The position numbers and the translations under genes are program-made. 33,122 nucleotides of DNA from Synergistaceae bacterium (lineage in GTDB: Bacteria; Synergistota; Synergistia; Synergistales; Aminobacteriaceae): positions 1-33,122 of the forward strand of contig JAFRAH010000041.1 of the NCBI GenBank assembly GCA_017405525.1, given 5' to 3'. Every line of letters starts with the position of its first letter. The first letter of the stretch is position 1. Shown here in pieces: positions 15,799 to 23,830 of this stretch. The notes under the pieces were generated by a model, which saw nothing but the letters and a program-made list of their open reading frames with translations, had not been told where the DNA came from and ran no database searches.

Positions 15799-17073
15799 AT
15801 GGTCATAAACATATCGGTAACAGGCCGTCCATTCTCTGGGAAGACCTCGCTCATTTCGTCCATCTATAAGGCACTTGATGCATCAATGCCCGGTTACTTC
15901 AGGCTGCCCGAAACAGAAGACTTTGACGCTCTCGGCAAATCATGGGACAACCTCAAAGCATCGGCCTCATCAAGCAGGTCAGAATTTGCGGTGAAGTTCA
16001 CGGGTTCAGACAACAGCGAAATATGGGAGTATGACGTTCTCATGAAGTCTGGAAGGGATGAATTGACGTTCTGCTTTCAGGAAGACCCGGAGGACACACG
16101 GGACACAAAGATATTCGTTGCTGTTATTGATACCCCGCTCCTTATGTCCGGCCATGAAGAGGCATCAGGCGTGAAAGAGGCTGTTGATGTGTTCACCAAG
16201 GCACTGAATGACGGAGGCAGCAGGCTGCTTCTTGTTGTCCCTGTGAAGTGTGAGGCATATACCAGGCGCGACAACCGGGAATTTCTCGCGCGCATCTCTG
16301 AGGCATTCAGTGAGGTGGCTGAACTCTCACGGACGGAATACAGGGGACGTTCAGCGGTTGCAGTGATACCCGTCCATACGATGGGAGGGGCGGCGTTCTC
16401 GGAATTTCTCAGGGATGACGGGAAGATCAGCGGTGAAAAGTTCAAGCGCGACAAGAACGTAAACTTCAGGCCGGAATTTGCGGATCAGGTTATGCGTTTT
16501 GCCGTGAGTTTCCTGATACATGACGGGGCATTCAAGACAGAGGGGAAGGAACTAAACGCCACCGTAATGAAAATCGCCTCAAGTGCCGGGCTCAACGATG
16601 AACGTTTTGCGATTCTCTCAGGCCATGAGCTCCTTGAACCCAATGCGCCGGTGAAGAAGTCCGGGGGCTGGAAGGTCGCTGCCATGATTGCGGGGCTTGT
16701 TGTTCTTGCGGGGGCGGGGTATTACGCGTTCGTGAGGATGGACAGGCAGAAGCAGGCAGTAATCGACGAGAGCACCAGGCAGGCAGAAGAGGCAGCATCC
16801 AGGGCACAACAGGAGATAGAGCTTGCCCGCAGTTCAGAGCAGAGCGCAATAACCGAACGTGATGATGCCATGAAGGAAGCCAGCACCTTACTGCGTGAGA
16901 AGGTACAGGCCGAGAAGAGGGCAGAGCGTGCCGAACAGCTAGCAGGACGCTACAAGTCTCAGAACGAGGCATTGCAGGCGGAAATCAGGAAGTTGAGGGC
17001 TGAACTTGAGAGCGTTAAATCACAGCTTGAAGAGGCCGGGAAGAAACGCAAAAAATTCTTGGGGATATTCTAG
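15799..17073 (+). CDS. Membrane-anchored P-loop GTPase with coiled-coil tail
   Basis: This 424-residue protein has a P-loop at the very N-terminus (GRPFSGKT, 9-16), IDTP at the G3 position (110-113), VVPVKCEAY (146-154) at the G4 position and AVIPVHTMG (188-196) at the G5 position. The GTPase-like part ends near 285. One transmembrane helix follows (about 291-313) and then a continuous coiled coil (about 316-418) ending in a basic KKRKK patch. It is a paralogue of the next gene product: both share VPVKCE, PV-TMG and FRPE--DQ--R-A-SFL. It resembles the double-GTPase families reported in bacterial GTPase-centred conflict systems, but that link is inference. It may tether the complex to the membrane. 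Confidence 0.75.
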   Translation: MVINISVTGRPFSGKTSLISSIYKALDASMPGYFRLPETEDFDALGKSWDNLKASASSSRSEFAVKFTGSDNSEIWEYDVLMKSGRDELTFCFQEDPEDTRDTKIFVAVIDTPLLMSGHEEASGVKEAVDVFTKALNDGGSRLLLVVPVKCEAYTRRDNREFLARISEAFSEVAELSRTEYRGRSAVAVIPVHTMGGAAFSEFLRDDGKISGEKFKRDKNVNFRPEFADQVMRFAVSFLIHDGAFKTEGKELNATVMKIASSAGLNDERFAILSGHELLEPNAPVKKSGGWKVAAMIAGLVVLAGAGYYAFVRMDRQKQAVIDESTRQAEEAASRAQQEIELARSSEQSAITERDDAMKEASTLLREKVQAEKRAERAEQLAGRYKSQNEALQAEIRKLRAELESVKSQLEEAGKKRKKFLGIF

Positions 17074-17088
17074 GGAGGTGAACTAGTC

Positions 17089-18063
17089 ATGAATGAACTG
17101 CACTTTACGGTGCTTGGTCCTTCAGGTTGCGGGAAAACTACACTTCTTGCCTGCATGAACGAGTATTTCGGGCGGGTAATGTCAGGCTCTTTTGAGGCAG
17201 GAGACACGGAGATATTCAAACGTCTCAGTGATGCCTACACTAGGCTCAAGGACAAGGCAGATGACAACGGCCATGAAATCATATTCAGCGGCGGAATTGA
17301 AGGGACTGACGCGGAAAAGCAATACCCTTTCACCCTCAAGGGCAGCAGGAGGAACATAGCCTTGAGATTTTTTGACTTCCCCGGCGGATGGATTGACCCA
17401 AGAGACCCGGAGAAGTCAATACACTTCAAGAGGGTATCAGAGACAGCCCAAAGCTCTAAAGTAATTATAGCGGTGATAAATTCGCCCTACCTCATGCAGT
17501 ACGACGGGAAATACAGGAATTATGCCGGGATTGACGAGACCGAATACATCATAGAGAACAGCCTGACCCCTGACGGCGGGGACAAGCTGATACTTTTAGT
17601 GCCGGTTAAGTGTGAGAAGTACCTGACTAACGGGAAATATGCCGAGCTCTTACGTGGTGCGGTGAAGAAATACTTTACCAGGACTATAAGCCTTGCGGGT
17701 AACCAGTCGCCATATTACGGGAAACTTGCGGTTGCGATTTTGCCGGTCAAGACGATGGGCAACGTACAGCTAAGACGCTTCGAGGTCAGAGACGGGGAGC
17801 CTGTTCTCACCTTCGGGACAACCGGGAGCGTCTTCCGTCCTGAAGACACCGACCAGCCTTTGCGTTATGCCCTGAGCTTTCTTCTTGGGCAGTACATGAA
17901 GAGGCGTTCCGGGTTTACTGCGGCGTTGGACTGGGTATTTGGCGGCGGAAACCTCGACAAGATTATTGCCTCAATACGTGAGGGGATGAGGGAGAATTTC
18001 CGGGGCTCTGAGATTATCGCGGGGCGTGAGCTTTTGGGTTTCCCTCCTCGTGAAGGTGTATGA
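17089..18063 (+). CDS. Soluble P-loop GTPase, paralogue of preceding gene
   Basis: This 324-residue protein has P-loop GPSGCGKT (10-17), G3-like DFPGG (96-100), G4-like LVPVKCEKY (170-178) and VAILPVKTMG (215-224). The domain is close to that of the preceding gene product over its whole length, but has no membrane helix or coiled coil. The conserved SGSFEAGDTEIFKRL segment after the P-loop matches the place of the switch I region. It starts 15 bases after the preceding stop with a strong AGGGAGGTGA site, so it is well translated in the same operon. Two paralogues in one operon suggest a heterodimer of a soluble and a membrane-bound GTPase. The nucleotide is presumed GTP, not proven. Confidence 0.75.
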   Translation: MNELHFTVLGPSGCGKTTLLACMNEYFGRVMSGSFEAGDTEIFKRLSDAYTRLKDKADDNGHEIIFSGGIEGTDAEKQYPFTLKGSRRNIALRFFDFPGGWIDPRDPEKSIHFKRVSETAQSSKVIIAVINSPYLMQYDGKYRNYAGIDETEYIIENSLTPDGGDKLILLVPVKCEKYLTNGKYAELLRGAVKKYFTRTISLAGNQSPYYGKLAVAILPVKTMGNVQLRRFEVRDGEPVLTFGTTGSVFRPEDTDQPLRYALSFLLGQYMKRRSGFTAALDWVFGGGNLDKIIASIREGMRENFRGSEIIAGRELLGFPPREGV

Positions 18064-18064
18064 C

Positions 18065-18982
18065 ATGGCCGGTGATTTTCTTTTCCTGACACGCACGAAG
18101 GGCAGCGATTACACCCTGAGGATGAACAGCGGCGAAAATGCCGGGAGCACTGACGAGGCAGCGTTCAGGGAGATGCTCAGGCTCTCAGGGGTTAAGGGCA
18201 CTGAGTATCCATTTGCCGAGCTCGTGAACATGGGAGGGGATGATTTCTGTCTCATGGCCGGGGGTCTCCAGACAGGAAGGAAGGACAGGGACGGAAGACC
18301 TGTGCGTTTCACGTTCATGATGACGCTGGGGAAGGACGATGCCGCAAGCTCATTCATGCACCTCGTGGACAGATGGGACGATGTGGAGGGGGTAATGCGC
18401 TCGTGCCTCGATGATGAGGCTTACAGGGAGGACAGAATATTTTTCGGCCATGAAGAATTTTCGGGCTACCTGAAGGACTACGTTACTGATGCCGGAGCTC
18501 CTGCCGAAAACTGCGTCATGAAGTGGGAGAAGTCTTCAGGAGAAATTCACACTGACACCCTAACGCCTCCTGAGCCTCCCGGAAAATCCCGGATGAAGTC
18601 GCTCATTGCCGCCCTTGTTGTCATGGCCGCCGCAGTCCTGTTGATGCTCTTGATGTCCGGCGATGATGAGGACGAGCCCATAATTCCCCCGGAAGTCCAC
18701 GCGCTCAGTGAGGACAAGCCAGCAAATGGGTATGATGCCCTGAGCTCGGAGCTTGAGCTTCTGTCGTGGGACATTCACACAAGATACATGGAGGCCGCGA
18801 AAGACTACGAGGATGCCCGCGATGAGATGGCAAGGCAGGCGGCAATAATGGAGGAGGCAGGTTCAAGGCTCGCGAAAATCTCAGGGGACATTGAGGCGTT
18901 GAAGGGTATTTACTCGGAGCTTGGGACAATCTCAGAGGATGAGGCACTGGAAAGAATATTACGCCTTAAGTCAGGGGAGTAA
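18065..18982 (+). CDS. Single-pass membrane protein with coiled coil, GTPase partner
   Basis: This 305-residue protein has a globular N-terminal domain (1-165, with the conserved-looking stretches DFLFLTRTKGSDYTLRM and GRPVRFTFMMTLGKDD), a proline-rich linker, one transmembrane helix (about 178-198), an acidic stretch (GDDEDEP) and a C-terminal coiled coil (about 225-290). I do not recognise the N-terminal domain. It begins one base after the preceding stop with GAAGGTG as binding site. Its plan (globular, helix, coiled coil) mirrors that of the membrane-anchored GTPase, so the two could pair through their coiled coils. A GTPase-associated regulator, such as a remote member of the GAP1-type proteins of conflict systems, is possible but not shown. 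Confidence 0.65.
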   Translation: MAGDFLFLTRTKGSDYTLRMNSGENAGSTDEAAFREMLRLSGVKGTEYPFAELVNMGGDDFCLMAGGLQTGRKDRDGRPVRFTFMMTLGKDDAASSFMHLVDRWDDVEGVMRSCLDDEAYREDRIFFGHEEFSGYLKDYVTDAGAPAENCVMKWEKSSGEIHTDTLTPPEPPGKSRMKSLIAALVVMAAAVLLMLLMSGDDEDEPIIPPEVHALSEDKPANGYDALSSELELLSWDIHTRYMEAAKDYEDARDEMARQAAIMEEAGSRLAKISGDIEALKGIYSELGTISEDEALERILRLKSGE

Positions 18983-19025
18983 TATAATCTTCCTGAACTC
19001 CCGCTGAAAGAAGGAAAATCTGAAA

Positions 19026-20252
19026 ATGTCATTAGCGTCATCCCTCGCCAAATTATGGACTGACACACTAAATGCCTTCAATGGTTCAGGCTATGCTCTC
19101 TTCAGCATTGAGGCTCATCTGTTCTGTGCTGTGGTGCTTGTACTTCTCTTCATGAGGCAACAAAATTCTTCCGGCCAGGAGGAAAGGCTTATATGGCTTC
19201 GTCTGCTCTTCCTTCAGGTTCTCTACTGCCTCGCAAGAATATTCCGTGTCCTTGCTGACGTGGACATAATCCCCCGGACGTTGACGGCTCAATACATGGC
19301 CGCGGCTCTTACGTTCGGGCTCTTCGGGTGCATATGCTGGCAGATGTTCATATACACCGAGACATGCCAGGGCTCAAGGCTGGTTAGTACCCTCTGGAGA
19401 AGGACGCTCTCAGTTCTTCCGTTTGCCTTCAACGCAGCAATGCTCATTGCCTCGCCGTTCACTGGATGGTACATAGACCTTTCGGGCGGTGAAGTCAGTC
19501 TTGGTGTCCTTTGCCCGTTGATGTTCCTCGTGGACATGTCCTATTCTGTGGTGGCATTGGCACTCTGTATCATGAGGCGGCGGAAAATGACCCGTTACGA
19601 GCGCGATACTGCCCCGTTCATGGCTGTCTACCCTGCGTTCCTGATGATCTGCGGACCTCTCCAGCTCATGGCCGGAAAGATGCCGTTCATGTGCTACGTT
19701 ATGGCTGTGGCTGATGTTCTGGTCTATACCGGCTATGCTGACAGCCTCGTATCAGTTGACCCCCTCACGAAAATACCCAACAGGAACGCTTTTACCCGGA
19801 TACTTGCGGAGCGTCTTGGCCGTGAAAATCCCGGAACTGTTCATGTCTTTGCGGTTGACGTTGAGGATCTCGCATCAGTGAACTCGTCTCATGGAAGGCA
19901 GGAGGGCGACAAGGTCCTAGTTACAGTTGCTGGGGCACTCAGGAAGTTCAGGACGGAGGAGCACAGGTGCTATGCTTGCCGCTATCAGGGTGATGAGTTC
20001 ATGATCACGGCGGACATTAAGGACACGGAGGAACGGGAGCTTTTCGCCGAGCACATACGGAACTACGTGAGCAATGCGGCAGTGTCTCAGGGACTGCGCT
20101 ATCACGTGAGGGTTAATATAGGCTGGTCGAAGTATGAACCGTACAGCAGGACGGAGACAATTTCGGGGCTCATTGAGGAGGCTGAAAGGTCAATGAGTGA
20201 GAGCAGGGAGCAGAGAAATTTCCGGGAGATGTGGCAGTCGGCAGGTGAGTGA
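19026..20252 (+). CDS. Membrane GGDEF-like protein with degenerate signature
   Basis: This 408-residue protein has about six or seven membrane helices (residues 24-235) and a C-terminal GGDEF domain. The domain opens with DPLTKIPNRNAF (245-256), typical of diguanylate cyclases, and has the metal-binding FAVDVEDL region. The signature loop reads RYQGDEFM, with Q321 in place of the first glycine, and no RxxD inhibitory site precedes it. Active cyclases make cyclic di-GMP from two GTP; the Q substitution leaves D and E intact, so the domain may be weak, altered or a GTP sensor. It starts 43 bases after the GTPase operon, with AAGGAA as its binding site; a TATAAT at 18983-18988 could give it its own transcript. 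Confidence 0.85.
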   Translation: MSLASSLAKLWTDTLNAFNGSGYALFSIEAHLFCAVVLVLLFMRQQNSSGQEERLIWLRLLFLQVLYCLARIFRVLADVDIIPRTLTAQYMAAALTFGLFGCICWQMFIYTETCQGSRLVSTLWRRTLSVLPFAFNAAMLIASPFTGWYIDLSGGEVSLGVLCPLMFLVDMSYSVVALALCIMRRRKMTRYERDTAPFMAVYPAFLMICGPLQLMAGKMPFMCYVMAVADVLVYTGYADSLVSVDPLTKIPNRNAFTRILAERLGRENPGTVHVFAVDVEDLASVNSSHGRQEGDKVLVTVAGALRKFRTEEHRCYACRYQGDEFMITADIKDTEERELFAEHIRNYVSNAAVSQGLRYHVRVNIGWSKYEPYSRTETISGLIEEAERSMSESREQRNFREMWQSAGE

Positions 20253-20265
20253 GACAATGAAGGAA

Positions 20266-20297
20266 TTTCCCCCGCTGGTTCGGCCATGACGGGGGGA
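20266..20297. terminator. Possible hairpin between converging genes
   Basis: CCCCCG (20269-20274) and CGGGGG (20290-20295) can pair around a 15-base loop between the converging GGDEF and flavin-reductase genes. There is no T-run on either side, so activity is doubtful. Confidence 0.3.
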
Positions 20298-20306
20298 TGA
20301 TTGGTG

Positions 20307-20879
20307 TTAGTCCTTCATGAGGCCGGCCCCGGCGTTCCAGGCTTGGGCGACCTTCTCACCGACCGAGTAATAACCGTTCCTGAACTGGTCGAACATTACG
20401 GCATTGAGCTTTGACGCGTCTACCTTGCCTTTCTCGTCAAGAACTCCCTCATCAGCCGAGACGTTCACGATAGTACCGACTACCCTCATTTCACCGAAGC
20501 ACTCCCTGATTTCCTCAAGCCTGCACTCCATAGTGAGGGGGAACTCCTCAATGATGGGAGCGTCAACGTTGGGGCTCTTCACGGCGTGCAACCCTGAACG
20601 CTCGAACTTGTCGGGCATCTTGTTGCCTGAAGCTATGCCGAAGAAGTCAGCCTCCTTGATGTGTGCAACGTCAGCAAGTGCTACGGTGAATGCCTTGCGT
20701 GCCTTGATGTTGGCGAGTGTCTTCCTGTCGGGTGCGAGGTTGAGGGCTATCTTGTCCATTCCGCAGATGCCACCCCAAGCTACATTCATGACGTTTACTT
20801 TGCCGTCTTCCCCGTAAGTTCCTACCATGAGGACGGGCATGGGAAAACCAGCAGGCAGAGATCCTAAATCTTTGCGCAT
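20307..20879 (-). CDS. Flavin reductase-like (flavoredoxin-type) protein
   Basis: This 190-residue protein fits the FMN-binding flavin reductase-like split-barrel fold: FPMPVLMVGTYGEDGKVNVMNVAW at the N-terminus, ALNLAPDRKTLANIKARKAFTVAL, then GIASGNKMPDKFERSGL and a late LNAVMFDQFRNGYYSVGE segment. Related flavoredoxins carry electrons with FMN in anaerobes; the partner here is unknown. The length is usual. The ATG at 20879 has AAGGAAG about ten bases before it. The gene stands alone, downstream of the PTS terminator. Confidence 0.85.
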   Translation of the reverse strand: MRKDLGSLPAGFPMPVLMVGTYGEDGKVNVMNVAWGGICGMDKIALNLAPDRKTLANIKARKAFTVALADVAHIKEADFFGIASGNKMPDKFERSGLHAVKSPNVDAPIIEEFPLTMECRLEEIRECFGEMRVVGTIVNVSADEGVLDEKGKVDASKLNAVMFDQFRNGYYSVGEKVAQAWNAGAGLMKD

Positions 20880-20946
20880 TGTGAGAAATCTTCCTTTCGT
20901 GTTTGTGATGATTCCATTATGTCAAACGTGTCAAGACATGGCCGCA

Positions 20947-20983
20947 AAAAAAGACCCCCCGGAATTTCACGGGAGGCCCTGAA
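20947..20983 (-). terminator. Terminator of the PTS operon
   Basis: On the minus strand, CCTCCCG pairs with CCGGGGGG around TGAAATT (one G-T pair) and is followed by TCTTTTTTT. It lies about 20 bases after the PTS gene stop. Confidence 0.85.
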
Positions 20984-21003
20984 CGTCTCTACCAGGTTAT
21001 GCG

Positions 21004-22866
21004 TTAAACGTCTGCCCCGAACTTCACGCCCTCGTAGTCGTCGCTGTTCGTGAGGAGGAGGACTACTGTATCAGGATGCCCGGCCTTCTTGATCTTCTCG
21101 CGGTCGAACTTCATGATCTTCTGGCCCTTCTTGACCTTGTCGCCTTCCTTCACGAAATCCTCGAAGCCGTCGCCCTTCATCTCGACAGTGTCGACCCCGA
21201 CGTGAATCAGTACCTCCATGTCATTCTCGCCACTGATGCCTATAGCGTGCTTGCTCTCTGCCACTGAGCTTATCTCGCCGTCAATAGGTGCAAAGACGAA
21301 CTCATCATCAGGAACGATGCCGACACCCTGCCCAAGTGTTCCTGCCGCAAACGTAGGATCAGGAATTTCCGTGTAGGGGATGACTTTGCCGGCTGTGCAC
21401 TGAGCTATCTCACCTGCTGATGACGTGATGACCGTACCGAACTCCATAACCTTCTCAGGCTCTGATGCTTTGGGTGCTGGAGCTGCCTCTGCTTCAGGCT
21501 CGTCCTCGTGCCACATGATCCACGCAAGAACGAACGCAATGCCTCCCGAAATCGCAAGAAGTATCGAGTACTGAACGGGCTGTGCAATCGTCAGGTAGCC
21601 AGGAATACCAGTAACGCCGTAAGCCTTTGCGCCAATCCCTGAGAACGCGCCGTAGAATGCTCCGACAGTTCCGCCGATCATTCCCGCAACGATGGGCTTG
21701 AAGAAACGGAGGTTGATACCGAATATTGCAGGCTCAGTGATTCCGAGTGCCGCCGAAATTGACGAGGGGATAGCGACAACCTTAGTCCTGTTCGCGCGAG
21801 CCTTGAAGCCTACCGCCAAGCAAGCCCCGAACTGTGCGAAGTTTGCCGCCGACGCTATGGGCATCCACGTATTCAGACCGACTTCCGCGAGCATTCCGGC
21901 CTCTATGACGTTGTACATGTGGTGAAGTCCCATGACAACCGTCCAAGGATAGATAGCTCCCATTATTGCCGAGCCGAAGGGGTTCTTCACGAGGATTTTC
22001 GCGCCCGCGAGCACCCAGGTCTCAAGCTGTGAGAATATCGGCCCAATGATCGTGAACGTAAGGAATGTCGTAACGAGCACCGTCGTGAACGGGACAACGA
22101 AAAGGTCAATCATCTCCGGCGTGTGCTTATGCAGCCACTTCTCGATTGAGCACATCATCCACACTGCTATGATGACGGGGATAACGTGGCCCTGATAGCC
22201 GACTTTCTGGACGCTGACCACGAAGTTGAGGATGCTGAAGTTCCACGCAGGGATTGTCTCAAGCGTACCGACTACCCACGCGTTCACGAGGTTGGCGTGA
22301 ATCATGGCAAGACCGATGACCGCACCGAGGAATGTATTTCCGCCAAAGACACGCGCCGCCGAAATTGCGACGATAACGGGCAGGTAAGCAAATGCTGTGT
22401 TGGCCACCATGTCGAGGAAGTCATACCATGAAGTGCTAGCGAACTCAGGATAGACCTTGCCCATCGCCTCGACAAATCCCATCATGAGACCTGACGCAAC
22501 GATAGCCGGGAGAATTGGCACGAATACGTCGCCGATTGCCTTTAGGATTCTCTTCCAGATGGGCTGGCCTGCCGCAGCCGCCGCCTTAACGTCATCCTTT
22601 GTGGCCTCAGTCATCCCCGTAACGCTCAGGAACTCAGCATAGACCTTGTTGACCGTCCCAGTTCCGATGATGAGCTGGAGCTGCCCGTTGTTCTCGAACA
22701 TTCCCTTCACGCCGTCAACGTTTTCGAGAGCCTTCTTGTCGACCTTGCCGTTGTCCTTGATGACGAGACGGAGACGGGTTGCGCAGTGTGCCGCCTGGAC
22801 GATGTTTTCACGCCCGCCGATGTGGGAAACGATTTCTTCCGCACATTTCCTGTAATCCAGTGCCAT
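21004..22866 (-). CDS. PTS permease EIIBCA, sucrose/trehalose type
   Basis: This 620-residue phosphotransferase permease imports a sugar while phosphorylating it. EIIB (1-80) has the phospho-cysteine in AAHCATRLRL (C28). EIIC (about 100-460) has about ten helices and the GITEPAIFG motif seen in the glucose-superfamily, sucrose/trehalose-type permeases. EIIA (about 480-620) has FAPIDGEI and the phospho-histidine in MEVLIHVGVDTVEM (H555). An alanine/proline linker joins C and A. The sugar cannot be told from sequence; sucrose, trehalose or a beta-glucoside are options. It follows the HAD gene by 24 bases, with AGGAGG before its ATG, and ends at a terminator. No hydrolase or antiterminator gene is adjacent. 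Confidence 0.92.
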   Translation of the reverse strand: MALDYRKCAEEIVSHIGGRENIVQAAHCATRLRLVIKDNGKVDKKALENVDGVKGMFENNGQLQLIIGTGTVNKVYAEFLSVTGMTEATKDDVKAAAAAGQPIWKRILKAIGDVFVPILPAIVASGLMMGFVEAMGKVYPEFASTSWYDFLDMVANTAFAYLPVIVAISAARVFGGNTFLGAVIGLAMIHANLVNAWVVGTLETIPAWNFSILNFVVSVQKVGYQGHVIPVIIAVWMMCSIEKWLHKHTPEMIDLFVVPFTTVLVTTFLTFTIIGPIFSQLETWVLAGAKILVKNPFGSAIMGAIYPWTVVMGLHHMYNVIEAGMLAEVGLNTWMPIASAANFAQFGACLAVGFKARANRTKVVAIPSSISAALGITEPAIFGINLRFFKPIVAGMIGGTVGAFYGAFSGIGAKAYGVTGIPGYLTIAQPVQYSILLAISGGIAFVLAWIMWHEDEPEAEAAPAPKASEPEKVMEFGTVITSSAGEIAQCTAGKVIPYTEIPDPTFAAGTLGQGVGIVPDDEFVFAPIDGEISSVAESKHAIGISGENDMEVLIHVGVDTVEMKGDGFEDFVKEGDKVKKGQKIMKFDREKIKKAGHPDTVVLLLTNSDDYEGVKFGADV

Positions 22867-22890
22867 AGTGAATATTACCTCCTGAGAAAA

Positions 22891-23730
22891 TTAGATTAGG
22901 TTTAATTCCGCAAACGCCTTCGCCAAGCCGTCATCACTCACTGACGGGCAGACTTTGTCAGAAAGTGCCTTGAGCTTTTCCGAACCGTTTGCCATACAGA
23001 CGCTATAGCCTACTGTCTGTATCATCTCCAAGTCATTCATGCTGTCCCCAAAGCCTACCGTGTCGCTTATGGGAACGTTGAACCTCCTGCATATCGTCTC
23101 AACTCCGAGCCCCTTGTTGAACTCCTTGTTGATGATCTCACCGTTAATGCAGGTTGAGGATGAGCCCCCTACCTTCACTTCCTGCATGACGAAGTTGAAC
23201 CTGTCGCCTAATGCTGCCTTTGCCTTGTCGAGCTGTTTCATGTCCGTGCACATAATCACGACCTTATAGACCGGGGAGCCGTCATACTGACTCATAGGCT
23301 TGATGCCCAAGTTCCCGGCAAGTGCCTTCCGCCAGCGTTCAATCTCAGAATTTCCCTCGCCCTGTCCGCTGAGGAACTCGCCCAGGTTCTCATCACCCCA
23401 TGAGCCTTTCTCCGCCTCAATCGTGCAGAATACCCCGCTGTCATGAAGTGCCTTCAGGGCAGTATCACGTTCCGAGTCAGTCATCGGGTGGTCATAGAGT
23501 ATCTCGCTGTAGTCCTCGCCAACTGCAACATAGCCTCCAGCACACGAGATGAACCCGTCAAACTGGTAGCGGAGTAACGGCCTGAGCATGTCGGGATTCC
23601 TGCCGGTACAGAGAAATACTTTGTTCCCTTTAGCGCGGGCCTTCTCGATGGCATCAACCGCACTCTTGGGAGGGGTATTCTCGCCCGGAGCTGTCAATGT
23701 TCCGTCAATATCCAGGAATATCAGCTTCAA
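22891..23730 (-). CDS. HAD-superfamily (Cof-type) phosphatase
   Basis: This 279-residue HAD phosphatase begins KLIFLDIDGTLT, with the nucleophile and acid-base aspartates (D7, D9). FLCTGRNP is motif II, and GFGDSMNDLEMI near 230-240 gives the motif III/IV acidic residues. The large cap between is of type IIB. Cof-like enzymes hydrolyse sugar phosphates, FMN or similar. Being the first gene of a unit with the PTS permease, it probably acts on the imported sugar phosphate, which is inference. The start is TTG at 23730, with AGGAGG nine bases before it and no in-frame ATG nearby. Confidence 0.9.
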   Translation of the reverse strand: MKLIFLDIDGTLTAPGENTPPKSAVDAIEKARAKGNKVFLCTGRNPDMLRPLLRYQFDGFISCAGGYVAVGEDYSEILYDHPMTDSERDTALKALHDSGVFCTIEAEKGSWGDENLGEFLSGQGEGNSEIERWRKALAGNLGIKPMSQYDGSPVYKVVIMCTDMKQLDKAKAALGDRFNFVMQEVKVGGSSSTCINGEIINKEFNKGLGVETICRRFNVPISDTVGFGDSMNDLEMIQTVGYSVCMANGSEKLKALSDKVCPSVSDDGLAKAFAELNLI

Positions 23731-23787
23731 GGTATTATGCCTCCTGTGAAATTTTTTGATGTGTGAAATGTTTTCTTGAATGGAAAA

Positions 23788-23816
23788 ATTATAGCCGCAA
23801 ACTTTTTATGAGGCAA
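23788..23816 (-). promoter_or_regulatory. Promoter of HAD-PTS operon
   Basis: The minus strand has TTGCCT (23811-23816), a 17-base spacer and TATAAT (23788-23793). It lies about 57 bases before the TTG start, between dprA and the HAD gene. Confidence 0.55.
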
Positions 23817-23830
23817 CAAAACTTATTCCC

